A model generated the notes under the pieces. It had not been told where the DNA came from. It ran no database searches and saw only the letters and a program-made list of their open reading frames with translations. A program made the translations under genes and the position numbers. This document shows positions 7,861-17,307 of a DNA stretch of 37,797 nucleotides, in pieces. The DNA is taken from NCBI GenBank assembly GCA_910589185.1, contig CAJUSU010000015.1:1-37797 (forward strand), written 5' to 3'. Source of the stretch: an uncultured Clostridia bacterium. Lineage in GTDB: Bacteria > Bacillota > Clostridia > TANB77 > CAG-508. Within the stretch, counting starts at the first letter, position 1, and each line of letters begins with the position of its first letter.

Positions 7861-8988
7861 TCAACTTTCGTAACCATATTTTTTATAAAACTCATTTTTG
7901 AAGTTTTCTAAATTATCGTTCTCTATTTCTATTCTAACTCTTTCCATCAATTTCGTCAAGAAATATAAATTATGAATGGATAATAATCTATCACCTAATA
8001 TTTCTTTTGTTTTGACTAAATGTCTAATATATGCTCTTGTATAATTGCGACAAGTATAGCAGTCACATTCTGAGTCCAATGGTCCCCAATCTCTTTCATA
8101 AGTTGCGTTACGAACCACTACTTTACCATTCCATGTCATGGCAGTTCCGTTTCTTGCAATTCTTGTTGGAAGCACGCAGTCACACATATCGATTCCAGCA
8201 AGTGCTGCTTCTATCAAATAATCTGGTGTTCCCACTCCCATCAAATATCTAGGCTTGTTTGCTGGCATCAATGGTGCAGTATAATATAGCATTTTTAAAA
8301 ATTCTTCTTTTGGTTCACCTACACTAATACCACCAATTGCATATCCTGGAAAATCTAAATCGATTAAATCTTTTGCTGACTGCTGTCTTAAATCTTCATA
8401 AAATCCACCTTGAATAATACCAAATAAAGCTTGTTTATCTGTAGTTGTATGTGCTGCTTTGCAGCGCTTTGCCCATCTTGTTGTTCTTTCCATAGATTGT
8501 TTGGTATATTCATATGTTTCAGGATATTTCACACATTCATCAAATGACATAATGATATCGGCTCCAAGTGCTTCTTCAATTTCCATTACTTTTTCTGGCG
8601 AGAAGAAATGCTTGCTTCCATCTAAATGTGATTTGAATTCCACGCCTTCTTCTGTAATGGTTCTTAAATCACTTAAGCTAAACACTTGAAAACCACCACA
8701 GTCTGTTAAAATAGGTCTATCCCATTTCATAAAGTTGTGAAGTCCACCTGCTTCTTTTACTAAATCGTGTCCTGGCCTTAAATATAAGTGGTATGTATTA
8801 GATAAAATAATTTGTGCCCCTATCTCTTTTAATTCTTCTGGTGTCATTGATTTGACCGTTGCTTGTGTACCTACTGGCATAAATACTGGTGTTTGTATAT
8901 CTCCATGTGGTGTATGTACCACTCCTCTTCTTGCTCCTGTTTTACTATCTATATGTAATAACTCATATGTTACTGCTGGCTTGTCCAT
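7861..8988 (-). CDS. tgt: tRNA-guanine transglycosylase (queuosine pathway)
   Basis: Exchanges G34 for the preQ1 base in GUN-anticodon tRNAs (Asn, Asp, His, Tyr). All hallmarks are present: LSNTYHLYLRPG, the catalytic DCGGFQVFSL, GGISVGEPKEEF, the nucleophile region MCDCVLPTRIARNG, and the zinc site CDCYTCRNYTRAYIRHLV...IHNLYF (three Cys and a His). Its 375 aa is normal for the bacterial enzyme. AGGAGG lies 7 bases before the ATG, directly after repeat copy C. It lies downstream of queA, which acts next in the pathway, with a small kinase gene between them. Confidence 0.98.
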   Translation of the reverse strand: MDKPAVTYELLHIDSKTGARRGVVHTPHGDIQTPVFMPVGTQATVKSMTPEELKEIGAQIILSNTYHLYLRPGHDLVKEAGGLHNFMKWDRPILTDCGGFQVFSLSDLRTITEEGVEFKSHLDGSKHFFSPEKVMEIEEALGADIIMSFDECVKYPETYEYTKQSMERTTRWAKRCKAAHTTTDKQALFGIIQGGFYEDLRQQSAKDLIDLDFPGYAIGGISVGEPKEEFLKMLYYTAPLMPANKPRYLMGVGTPDYLIEAALAGIDMCDCVLPTRIARNGTAMTWNGKVVVRNATYERDWGPLDSECDCYTCRNYTRAYIRHLVKTKEILGDRLLSIHNLYFLTKLMERVRIEIENDNLENFKNEFYKKYGYES

Positions 8989-9002
8989 ATTTTCCTCCTT
9001 TT

Positions 9003-9053
9003 TGTCAGGTTGGGGACGTTCCTTTTTCTGACATTCTTGTCATGTTGGGGACA
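9003..9053. repeat. Dispersed TGTCAG repeat, copy C (31-bp unit plus half unit)
   Basis: A 31-bp unit at 9003-9033 starts TGTCAGGTTGGGGACGTT and ends CTGACA. A half unit TGTCATGTTGGGGACA follows at 9038-9053, in the same orientation as the first (in copy B the half unit is the other end). It occupies the gap between the kinase stop codon (4 bases away) and the tgt ribosome site. Confidence 0.85.
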
Positions 9054-9057
9054 CACC

Positions 9058-9651
9058 TTACTTATCCCCTATTATTGATTTTATACATTTATCTACATCT
9101 AGCTTTTCAATGTCTCCTACCTTTATTTCTTTTCCTAAATGAATACAATTTGAAATTAAGTTGTCATATTCCTTTTTTAATCCATTATAATCATATTCAA
9201 AATATGGTTCATATTTTTCTTTATTTCTAAAATTATATTCCTGCAAATAATGAGATGGATGCCTTTCTATGGAACTTTCTCTAATATTCAATCTCTTCCA
9301 AATTGTTTCGAAATCTTTTGCAAATAGATGCATAGTATATACTTGGTAATTGTACTTACTTATCATCTTCTCAAAAAATGTTATCCATTCTTTTTTAAAT
9401 GGATATTCTACAATGACTACTTCATCATCTCGCTTCATTGCTTCTTCTATGAGCATTTTATATACTTTTCTATAAATCAATCGTAGAGACTTTTTTTGTG
9501 ATTTATCTTTAAATCCCATAATGTCATAGATATTTTCTGCTAAAATATCCAATGATATTAAAGTACTGTTTTCTATCTTTTGATACATTTTTTTAGCTAA
9601 TGTGGTTTTTCCTGTTCCACTAATACCCGATATGATAATTAATTTTTTCAT
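9058..9651 (-). CDS. Small P-loop kinase-like ATPase
   Basis: A 197-aa P-loop protein with Walker A GISGTGKTT (about 8-16), a LISLDILAENIYD segment where shikimate- and zeta-type kinases bind substrate, VVIVEYPFKKEW (about 78) and RLNIRE...HPSHYL, which resembles the lid region. It belongs to the broad AAA_33/zeta-toxin-like small kinase class; the phosphate acceptor is unknown. GGAG lies 9 bases before the ATG. It sits in the operon 12 bp after queA and before tgt, splitting an otherwise standard queuosine pair. A second, differently sequenced kinase of similar type lies at 22041-22616. Confidence 0.75.
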   Translation of the reverse strand: MKKLIIISGISGTGKTTLAKKMYQKIENSTLISLDILAENIYDIMGFKDKSQKKSLRLIYRKVYKMLIEEAMKRDDEVVIVEYPFKKEWITFFEKMISKYNYQVYTMHLFAKDFETIWKRLNIRESSIERHPSHYLQEYNFRNKEKYEPYFEYDYNGLKKEYDNLISNCIHLGKEIKVGDIEKLDVDKCIKSIIGDK

Positions 9652-9663
9652 TTCTATTTTCTC

Positions 9664-10719
9664 CTATTTTATCAACATAGCATCTCCAAAACTAAAGAAA
9701 CGATATTCTTCTTTTACTGCTTCTTCATAAGCTTTCATCACAAAATCTTTTCCTGCCAAAGCAGATACTAACATAATCAAGGTAGACTCTGGCAAATGAA
9801 AATTAGTAATTAGACAATCTAAACATTTAAATTGATACCCTGGATAAATAAAAATATTTGTATCGCTTTCAGTTTCTTTTACCATACCATTTTCATCCGC
9901 TATCGACTCTAGTACTCTGCAAGAAGTAGTTCCCACGGCTATAACTCTATGTCCTTCACGTTTTGCTTTATTAATTTTTTCTGCATCTTCTTGCTTGATA
10001 TAGAAATGTTCTGAATGCATATCATGCTCTTCTACATTTTCTACTTTGACTGGTCTGAAAGTTCCTATTCCAACATGTAAAGTAACATTGGCAATTTCTA
10101 CACCTTTTGCTTTGATTTTTTCTAATAGCTCATCTGTAAAGTGTAATCCTGCTGTTGGCGCAGCACTTGATCCTTCATATTTTGCATACACGGTTTGATA
10201 TCTATCTTTTTCTTTTAATTTTTCATGGATATATGGTGGTAATGGCATTAATCCAATTTCATTTAAAATCTCATTAAAAATACCTTCATATTCAAACTTT
10301 ACTTTTCTACTTCCACCTTCTAATTGCTCTAAAATTTCTGCCTTTAGCAAAACTCTAGGATTGTCACTCTTTTCTAGTAAACCTTCTCCAAAAATAACTT
10401 TGGTACCTGGCATTAATTTTCTTCCTGGTTTTACCATAACTTCCCAAATATTGCCTTCTATTCTGTGTAATAGTAAAAACTCTACATGGGCACCCGTTTC
10501 TTCTTTTACTCCATACAAACGAGCAGGAATTACCTTTGTGTTGTTCCTAACTAGACAGTCTCCTGGCTCTAGATAGTCTATAATATCTCTAAAAATCTTA
10601 TGGTCAATAGACTTGCATTTTCTATCTAATACCATTAACCTAGATTGATCTCTGTTTTGAATTGGTACTTGCGCTATCAGTTCTTTTGGTAAGTTATAAT
10701 TAAAATCTGATACTTTCAT
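9664..10719 (-). CDS. queA: S-adenosylmethionine:tRNA ribosyltransferase-isomerase (queuosine pathway)
   Basis: Moves the ribosyl part of SAM onto preQ1 in tRNA to give epoxyqueuosine. It begins MKVSDFNYNLPKELIAQVP with NRDQSRLMVLDR, contains NNTKVIPARLYG, APTAGLHFTDELL, LHVGIGTFRPV, VGTTSCRVLES, IYPGYQFKCLDCLITNFHLP and ESTLIMLVSALAG, all family signatures, and ends FFSFGDAMLIK. Its 351 aa is normal. AAAGGAG precedes the ATG, which overlaps the upstream protease stop (ATGA), indicating coupled translation. Confidence 0.98.
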   Translation of the reverse strand: MKVSDFNYNLPKELIAQVPIQNRDQSRLMVLDRKCKSIDHKIFRDIIDYLEPGDCLVRNNTKVIPARLYGVKEETGAHVEFLLLHRIEGNIWEVMVKPGRKLMPGTKVIFGEGLLEKSDNPRVLLKAEILEQLEGGSRKVKFEYEGIFNEILNEIGLMPLPPYIHEKLKEKDRYQTVYAKYEGSSAAPTAGLHFTDELLEKIKAKGVEIANVTLHVGIGTFRPVKVENVEEHDMHSEHFYIKQEDAEKINKAKREGHRVIAVGTTSCRVLESIADENGMVKETESDTNIFIYPGYQFKCLDCLITNFHLPESTLIMLVSALAGKDFVMKAYEEAVKEEYRFFSFGDAMLIK

Positions 10720-12090
10720 TTTTGCTCCTTTATTATATTACTTTGCTCTTGATAACTAGTAAATAACTTACTGACTCTATCAAATATACTTCTAATTACT
10801 TCAATAATGTTTTCTGGTTCTTTTAGTACTTTTAATTGCCTACTATATTTAAAGTTACTTTCATGAGTAGGTTTATAAGTAAATATTTCTTCTGGCAGAC
10901 CTATCTTTTCTCCATTGCTTTTAATTTCTTTATTCATATAAGCAATGTACCATTTTTTTTGTCCTTCTAGTCTTTCCTCTTGATAACCATATTTAGCATA
11001 ATCATGTAAAGCTGGAACTTCGTATCCATACTCCTCAGCATTTCTTTCTAATGTATGCAAAAACTCATGAATATACACTTCTTCTGGAAAAGTATTAATG
11101 CGATAATGATATTTATAGGCATAGTTATTTTCGCTATCTGGTAATCGAATATTAGAGTATCCGATTCCGAAATATTGCATTCCTCCAAGACCAATCCAAT
11201 CATTCATTAAGACATTACTTCCCTTTTGCAGATTTGCCATTCTAATTCCTATATAAATGTGGTCATATTCGTTTTGTTTCACATAATCTTTAATGTATTC
11301 ATATACATCTTCTACTGAAACATAATAACCATTTTCTTCATCATAAGAAAGTGATTTGATAGGTTTATTAATTGTGTGAATATCATAAGTAACACTCATT
11401 TTGTTATTGCTCATTGTTCTAATGGATTCTTTAAATCTAGCCATGTCATCCTTTAACACTTGTATATCACTATCAGACATCTTTAGACTAACATGTTCTT
11501 CCTTTCCATTTATTTCTACATCTACATCAATTTGAGGAAAGATAAAACATACAAATTTCCAGTTTTTGTCTTTACTTGCTATGCCCTCTTCAACTTTGAA
11601 ATCTGAAAACCAAGCAGTTCCTTTTGACATTTCTTCATAACCACCTAGTCTAAAACTAACATCTACCTCTTTTCTATCTTTTGAATTGAAATAAAAGGTA
11701 AGTTCTTGCCAATCTTGCGTTCCAGACAACATAATAGAACGTTCTGTAGTACCTGCAATAGCCATATGTGCACCACCAGTTTTTGTATTATTTTCATTTA
11801 CAACATTTTGTACTTTGACTTTACAAGTTACTTTATATGGCGTATTAGGGGTTACTGAAATTGTTTCATAGAACATAGCATCATTATAATCTGTATTTTC
11901 TATTTTGTAGCTATCCATGTCAGAACATTTTATTTCATGGTCACGTACAAAAGTAGTCTTATCTCTTTCACGAACGCTTTTAATAAAATCATTGTAATTA
12001 TACTTACTATAAATAACAACCAAAGCAATAATGGTAATTACCATTATTGCTATTGATAGAATATTCTTTACTCTTCTTCCGTCTGCTCAT
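10716..12090 (-). pseudogene. Membrane-anchored HExxH metalloprotease-like protein with a carbohydrate-binding-like domain, N-terminal frameshift
   Basis: The main frame is open from 12044 to 10716 (442 aa). It holds a membrane segment at the start, a beta-rich segment (about 45-155; TPYKVTCKVKVQNV, then WFSDFKVEEG) resembling CBM4/9-type domains, and a zinc-protease motif YIHEFLHTLERNAEEYG (HExxH with a downstream Glu). The ATG at 12044 lacks a ribosome site. AAAGGGGATAAAG-ATG at 12090 is well placed and would give MSRRKK, but its frame ends after 27 codons. Joining MSRRKK to the RVKNILSIAIMVITIIALVV frame needs a one-base change near 12070-12075. I read this as a frameshift, or a sequencing error. 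The family is not one I recognise. The stop overlaps queA. Confidence 0.65.
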
Positions 12091-12155
12091 CTTTATCCCC
12101 TTTAAACGTTATATTTGTTTTACAAGGTTTTCACTATATCAATTTCTTTGTTATT

Positions 12156-14924
12156 TTAATGAATTGCATTACTACATCTATGGCAAATCGTTGGATTTTC
12201 TTTGTCTTCTCCTACAGTTGTAGAATATTTCCAGCATCTTTCACATTTTTCACCTTCTGCCACTTCTACTTTTACAACTAATTTTTCTGTTTGGTCTGCT
12301 GGTTTTGCTTCAATTTGCAAAGCAGATACAATAAATACTGTTTCTAATTGCTCTTGATTTTCTTTTAAGAATGCATATTCTTTTTCATCTGCCCAAAGTG
12401 TAACTTTTGCATTGAGAGAATGACCAATTATCTTTTCTGCTCTTGCTACTTCTAGCTCTTTTGCCACCATTTCTTTTAGTTCTAAAATGTGGTTCCATTT
12501 TTCTTCTAATTCGTGGTTTTCATATTCTGGCTTCATTTCTGGCCAGTAGTTTAGCATAACACTCTCTAGATTTTCATCTTTTTTATGTGGCATATAGCTC
12601 CAAATTTCTTCAGTTGTGTAGCAAATCATTGGCGCTAACATTTTTACTAAGCTGTCTAGAATAATATACATAGCAGTTTGTGCTGACTTTCTTTCTACTG
12701 AATCTGGCTTTGACGTATACAATCTATCTTTGATAATATCTAAATAGAAATTGCTCATGTCTGATACACAGAATTGATTGATATCATGATATACCATGTG
12801 GAAATTGAAGTCCTCGTAGTTCTGTGTACAGTTTTTAACTAATTGATATAGTCTTAATAATGCCCATTTATCAATTTCAAGCATATCACTGTAGCTTACT
12901 TGTTGCTCTGGGTCGAAGTCTGCAATATTTCCCAAAATATATCTTGCAGTATTTCTAATCTTTCTATATGCTTCACTGATTTGTTTTAAGATGTCTCTTG
13001 AAATACTAATATCTGTTTTAAAGTCAGAAGATAATACCCAAAGTCTTAAAATATCTGCACCATATTCTTTAATAATATCTTGTGGGCTAATTCCATTTCC
13101 TAATGATTTTGACATTTTTCTTCCGTCTTCATCAATTACCCAACCATGTGTTAGGATTGCTTTATATGGAGATATCCCTTGTGTCGCAACAGAGGTTAAC
13201 AATGATGATTGGAACCAACCTCTATATTGGTCATGTCCTTCTAAGTATAAGTCTGCTGGATAGTCAATTCCTCTTTCTACTAATACTGCTTGATGTGAAG
13301 AACCAGAATCAAACCATACGTCCATAATATCTGTTTCTTTTTTGAATTCATGGCTTCCACAGTGAGGACAAGTAGCGTTTTCTACCATTAAATCTTTTTC
13401 ATCTAAATCATACCAAGCATTAGAACCTTTTTCTCTAAAGATTTTTTGGATTTTTTCAAATCCTTCTTTTGTAGCATATTCTTCACCACATTCTTTGCAA
13501 TAAAAAATTGGAATTGGCACACCCCAAGTACGTTGTCTAGAAATACACCAGTCATTTCTATCTTTTACCATACTAGTAATTCTTTCTTCTCCCCAACTTG
13601 GTGTCCATTTTACTGTTTTAATAGCGTCTAATGTTTCTTTTCTAAATCCATCAACTGATGCAAACCATTGGTCTGTTGCTCTAATGATGATTGGATTTTT
13701 ACATCTCCAACAATGTGGATAAGAGTGGCTAATTTTTTCTGTTGCTAATAAATATCCATTGTCTTGTAACCAATTTGTAATAACTTTGTTAGACTCTTCA
13801 CAAGATAAACCTGCAAATTGTCCAGCTTTTTCTGTTTGATATCCTTTTCCATCAACACATACAATAATTTCTAGCCCATTTTTTAGTCCACACAAGTAGT
13901 CCTCTTTACCATAGCTAGGTGCTGTATGTACTGCACCAGTACCTGTTCCAAGTTCTACGTTAACCGTGTCTTCACTACCAATAACTACTTTAGAAGTTCT
14001 GTTTGCAAATGGGTGCTGGCATAAAATTCCTTCTAATTCTGAACCTTCTACTGTTTTGATTGTTTTGTAATCTGTAATTCCTGCTGTTTCCATAACTCTT
14101 GCTACTTCTGAGGTTGCCATAACTAATTTTTCTGCTCCAGTGTCAACTACACTGTACTCAAATTCTCCACCAACAGTAATACCAGTATTTCCTGGTAATG
14201 TCCAAGGTGTTGTTGTCCAAATTACAATTTTCATGCTATTGTCTAGAACACCTTTTCCCTCTACTACTGGGAATTTTACATAGATAGACACATTATCTAC
14301 ATCTTTGTATTCAATTTCAGCTTCTGCTAGTGCTGTTTCGCAGTCTGTACACCAATATACTGGTTTTAGCCCTTTATAGATATATCCTTTTTGATACATA
14401 TCTGCAAATACGCCAATTTGTCTTGCTTCAAATTCTGGTTCTAAAGTAATATATGGGTGTTCCCAATCTCCAAGTACTCCAAGTCTTTGGAAGCCTTCTG
14501 TTTGTTTTCCGACATATTCTAAAGCAAAATCATGGCAAATATCTCTAAATTTAGAAATGCTCATTTCTTCACGTTTAAGGCCTAATTTTTGAATTGCCTT
14601 TTTCTCTGTTGGAAGTCCATGTGTATCATAGCCTGGCACATATGGTGTATAATATCCTTGTAAGTTTTTAAAGCGTACAATCGTATCTTTTAATACTTTA
14701 TTCAAAGCATGCCCCATGTGGATTTCTCCATTCGCATATGGAGGTCCATCATGTAATACATATGATTTTTTTCCTTCATTCTTTTTTAACATTTTTTCGT
14801 ATAAGCCATTATCTAAAACTGCTTCTTTGATTTTTGGCTCTTTTTCTGGTAAATTTCCTCTCATTGGAAACTCTGTGTTTGGCAAATTTAATGTTTGTCC
14901 ATAATCTTTCTTTTCTTCTGACAT
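12156..14924 (-). CDS. ileS: Isoleucyl-tRNA synthetase
   Basis: Charges tRNA-Ile and edits misacylated valine. Class I signatures are present: HIGH-type GEIHMGHALNK (about 67-77) and KMSKSLGNG (about 597). The editing domain shows WTTTPWTLPGN and GTGAVHTAPSYG, and the C-terminal zinc finger is CERCWKYSTT...ICHRCSNAIH. 922 aa fits the bacterial short form. AAGGGGG lies 7 bases before the ATG. Expression is controlled by a T-box leader with an apparent AUC specifier (14948-15180). It is the first gene of a transcript that may run through queA and tgt. Confidence 0.98.
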   Translation of the reverse strand: MSEEKKDYGQTLNLPNTEFPMRGNLPEKEPKIKEAVLDNGLYEKMLKKNEGKKSYVLHDGPPYANGEIHMGHALNKVLKDTIVRFKNLQGYYTPYVPGYDTHGLPTEKKAIQKLGLKREEMSISKFRDICHDFALEYVGKQTEGFQRLGVLGDWEHPYITLEPEFEARQIGVFADMYQKGYIYKGLKPVYWCTDCETALAEAEIEYKDVDNVSIYVKFPVVEGKGVLDNSMKIVIWTTTPWTLPGNTGITVGGEFEYSVVDTGAEKLVMATSEVARVMETAGITDYKTIKTVEGSELEGILCQHPFANRTSKVVIGSEDTVNVELGTGTGAVHTAPSYGKEDYLCGLKNGLEIIVCVDGKGYQTEKAGQFAGLSCEESNKVITNWLQDNGYLLATEKISHSYPHCWRCKNPIIIRATDQWFASVDGFRKETLDAIKTVKWTPSWGEERITSMVKDRNDWCISRQRTWGVPIPIFYCKECGEEYATKEGFEKIQKIFREKGSNAWYDLDEKDLMVENATCPHCGSHEFKKETDIMDVWFDSGSSHQAVLVERGIDYPADLYLEGHDQYRGWFQSSLLTSVATQGISPYKAILTHGWVIDEDGRKMSKSLGNGISPQDIIKEYGADILRLWVLSSDFKTDISISRDILKQISEAYRKIRNTARYILGNIADFDPEQQVSYSDMLEIDKWALLRLYQLVKNCTQNYEDFNFHMVYHDINQFCVSDMSNFYLDIIKDRLYTSKPDSVERKSAQTAMYIILDSLVKMLAPMICYTTEEIWSYMPHKKDENLESVMLNYWPEMKPEYENHELEEKWNHILELKEMVAKELEVARAEKIIGHSLNAKVTLWADEKEYAFLKENQEQLETVFIVSALQIEAKPADQTEKLVVKVEVAEGEKCERCWKYSTTVGEDKENPTICHRCSNAIH

Positions 14925-14947
14925 ATCAATTCCCCCTTATATCAATG

Positions 14948-15180
14948 GAAGCCATTTCATCCTATTGTTTTAGGACGAAATGGCTTCAAATTTCCGTGGT
15001 ACCACCTAACTTAAAAGAAATAAAATTCTTTTCACTCATTTTCTTTTAACGCAAGAATTACGATTGAATTTACTATTTTTGTTCAATTCAATAGCCAAAA
15101 GGTGATAACAATAAGCTATTTTCCTACCAAACTCTCAGCAAGTTATTTGGCTCTCTGTTAGGCTTTTTACTTTATTGTGT
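14948..15180 (-). promoter_or_regulatory. T-box riboswitch leader for ileS (AUC/Ile specifier)
   Basis: Minus strand, 5' to 3'. Stem I base AGCC (15161-15164) pairs with GGCT (15093-15096). AGAGAG follows (kink-turn/GA motif). The probable specifier AUC is at 15104-15106, followed by ACC. The hallmark T-box AGGTGGTACCACGG lies at about 14995-15008. The competing hairpin GAAGCCATTTC...GAAATGGCTTC is at 14948-14987 and contains the CGTCCT typical of the antiterminator partner. The specifier reading (isoleucine) agrees with the downstream gene. The hairpin is not followed by the usual run of U: CATTGATATAAGGGGG follows directly. Confidence 0.92.
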
Positions 15181-15212
15181 TGTCCTTTATTACCGCTTTT
15201 CCTATGGCATTT

Positions 15213-15241
15213 AGTCTATCATATTTTTTCTATTTTTTCAA
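15213..15241 (-). promoter_or_regulatory. Sigma-A type promoter of the T-box/ileS transcript
   Basis: Minus strand: -35 TTGAAA (15236-15241), a 17-bp spacer, -10 TAGACT (15213-15218) with TGA before it. It starts about 30-40 bases before the first T-box stem. Confidence 0.75.
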
Positions 15242-15262
15242 GTGGTATAATGGATTTAATTT

Positions 15263-15294
15263 TAAAAAATAGAGAGTTCTTTTGAACCCCCTAT
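15263..15294 (-). terminator. Rho-independent terminator of clpX
   Basis: Minus strand: ATAGGGGGTTC pairs with GAACTCTCTAT (11 bp including G-U pairs) around an AAAA loop, then six U. It lies 8 bases past the clpX stop. Confidence 0.88.
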
Positions 15295-15301
15295 CAATTT
15301 T

Positions 15302-16630
15302 TTATGCACTTGTTCCTGTTCTTTTAGTCGTTTTTGCTCTTTTTGTTTTCGCTGGCGCTTGTGGTTTTTTTGCTGGTATTTCACGATTATTATTGATAAT
15401 AATCTTTGGAGCCTCACCATTTTCTACTGTTTCTCCAGTAATCACACATTTTTCTATTTTAGGATTAGAAGGAATTTCAAACATCACATCCCTCATAATT
15501 TCCTCTATAATAGAACGAAGACCTCTTGCACCTGTTTTTCTTTCTATTGCTTTGTCTACAATTTTATCTAAAGCATCTTTTTCAAATTCTAATTCTACAT
15601 TATCTAATTTGAATAGTTTTTGATATTGTTTTACTAAAGCATTTTTTGGTTTTGTAACAATATCAATTAATGCTTCTCTATCTAATTCTCTTAGTGTTGC
15701 AATAATTGGTAATCTTCCTACAAATTCAGGAATCAAACCAAATTTCAATAAATCTTGTGGTAGTAATTCTTCAAACACCTTATATTTATCAATATCTTTA
15801 TTACTTTCAATTTGAGCACCAAACCCAATTGATTTTTTGCCCATTCTATCTTTTACAATCTTTTCTAGTCCCTCAAATGCACCACCACAAATAAATAAAA
15901 TATTCGAAGTATCAATTTGAATAAACTCTTGATGTGGGTGTTTACGTCCTCCTTGTGGTGGAACTGATGCAACTGTACCTTCTACAATTTTTAATAAAGC
16001 TTGCTGTACACCTTCACCGCTAACATCTCTTGTAATAGATGGATTTTCTGATTTTCTAGAAATCTTATCAATTTCATCAATATAGATAATACCTTTTTGT
16101 GCTTTTTCTACATCATAATCGGCAGCTTGAATTAGTTTTAGTAAGATATTTTCAACATCTTCGCCTACATATCCTGCCTCTGTTAAGGTAGTAGCATCTG
16201 CTATTGCAAAAGGTACTTGCAGAATTCTAGCCAAGGTTTGTGCTAATAAGGTTTTACCACAACCAGTTGGTCCTAATAACAAGACATTACTTTTTTGTAA
16301 TTCTACATCATCTTCTGTATCATTTTCATGATTTATTCTTTTGTAATGGTTATATACTGCAACAGATAGTGTCTTTTTGGCTTCTTCTTGACCAATGACA
16401 TACGAATCTAAAATGTCTTTTATCTCAGCTGGTGTTGGCAATTTTTCCTGTGCGGTAGTAGTATAGGTAATTTCTGCATCTTCATAAACATCATCATCTA
16501 TAATATTGGTACAAACTTTGATACATTCATCACAAATATATACACCTGGTCCTGCAATAATACGATTTACTGCTTCTTGGGACTTTCCACAAAAGGAACA
16601 TCTAATATTTTGGTTTTTATTATTTGCCAT
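15302..16630 (-). CDS. clpX: ClpX, ATPase subunit of the ClpXP protease
   Basis: Unfolds tagged or damaged proteins and feeds them to ClpP. The N-terminal zinc domain has CSFCGKSQEAVNRIIAGPG...ICDECIKVC. The AAA+ part has Walker A GPTGCGKT, Walker B IIYIDEIDKI, the pore loop GYVGED, sensor motifs and IPEFVGRLP. The IGFG-type loop that docks to ClpP is present as KSIGFGAQ. 442 aa, with a basic C-terminal tail rich in Lys/Pro/Thr. AAAGGAG lies 7 bases before the ATG. It follows clpP by 14 bp, so both subunits come from one transcript. Confidence 0.98.
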   Translation of the reverse strand: MANNKNQNIRCSFCGKSQEAVNRIIAGPGVYICDECIKVCTNIIDDDVYEDAEITYTTTAQEKLPTPAEIKDILDSYVIGQEEAKKTLSVAVYNHYKRINHENDTEDDVELQKSNVLLLGPTGCGKTLLAQTLARILQVPFAIADATTLTEAGYVGEDVENILLKLIQAADYDVEKAQKGIIYIDEIDKISRKSENPSITRDVSGEGVQQALLKIVEGTVASVPPQGGRKHPHQEFIQIDTSNILFICGGAFEGLEKIVKDRMGKKSIGFGAQIESNKDIDKYKVFEELLPQDLLKFGLIPEFVGRLPIIATLRELDREALIDIVTKPKNALVKQYQKLFKLDNVELEFEKDALDKIVDKAIERKTGARGLRSIIEEIMRDVMFEIPSNPKIEKCVITGETVENGEAPKIIINNNREIPAKKPQAPAKTKRAKTTKRTGTSA

Positions 16631-16644
16631 TCAAACTCTCCTTT

Positions 16645-17250
16645 TTAGTTTCTTTTTTCCATTATGCCATCTATTAGTCCATATTTTAGTGCTTCTTCTG
16701 CTGTCATATAATTATCTCTTTCTGTATCTTTTTCAATTGTTTCTAATGATTGACCTGTTCTATCACTTAAGAACTTGTTTAATTTTTCCCTTGTTCTTAC
16801 CATATGGTCTGCATGGATTTTGATTTCTGTTGTTTGACCAGATAATCCTCCTCCACCAATTAATGGTTGGTGAATTAAAATCTCTGCATTAGGTGTAGCA
16901 TATCTTTTTCCTTTTTCACCTGCTGCTAAAAGTACTGCTCCCATGCTAGCTGCCATACCAATACAAATAGTAGAAACTGGGCATTTAATATAGTTCATGG
17001 TATCTACAATTCCCATTCCGTCTGTAATAGAGCCACCTGGACTATTAATATATAAGTGAATTTCTTTATCTGGGTCTTCTGACTCTAGGAATAGTAATTG
17101 TGCAATCACTAAACTTGCTGAAGTCTGGTTAACATCCTCTCCTAAGAATATAATTCTGTCTTTTAAAAGTCTTGAGAAAATATCATAAGACCTTTCTCCC
17201 TTTGCTGTTTGTTCAATAACATAAGGTACTAAACTGTTTTGTTCTTTCAT
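16645..17250 (-). CDS. clpP: ClpP, proteolytic subunit of the Clp protease
   Basis: Serine peptidase that forms the degradation chamber. The triad is visible: Ser in GMAASMGAV, His in ILIHQPLIGG, Asp in IEKDTERDNYMTAEEA. LKDRIIFLGEDV at the N-terminal side is typical. The frame opens at an ATG at 17262, but AAAGGA directly abuts that codon. The ATG at 17250 (MKEQNSLVPYVIEQT) is 11 bases from the same site and matches the usual N-terminus, so I start there (201 aa). It lies between tig and clpX. Confidence 0.97.
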   Translation of the reverse strand: MKEQNSLVPYVIEQTAKGERSYDIFSRLLKDRIIFLGEDVNQTSASLVIAQLLFLESEDPDKEIHLYINSPGGSITDGMGIVDTMNYIKCPVSTICIGMAASMGAVLLAAGEKGKRYATPNAEILIHQPLIGGGGLSGQTTEIKIHADHMVRTREKLNKFLSDRTGQSLETIEKDTERDNYMTAEEALKYGLIDGIMEKRN

Positions 17251-17271
17251 TAATTTAACCATCCTTTCTTG

Positions 17272-17290
17272 GCTAATATATCATATTAGC
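17272..17290 (-). other. Hairpin in the tig-clpP spacer
   Basis: GCTAATAT and ATATTAGC form a perfect 8-bp stem with a 3-base loop. No U run follows; the clpP ribosome site AAAGGA comes next. It may be an mRNA processing or stability structure, not a terminator. Confidence 0.5.
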
Positions 17291-17307
17291 TCTTTTTCTT
17301 GTGAATC

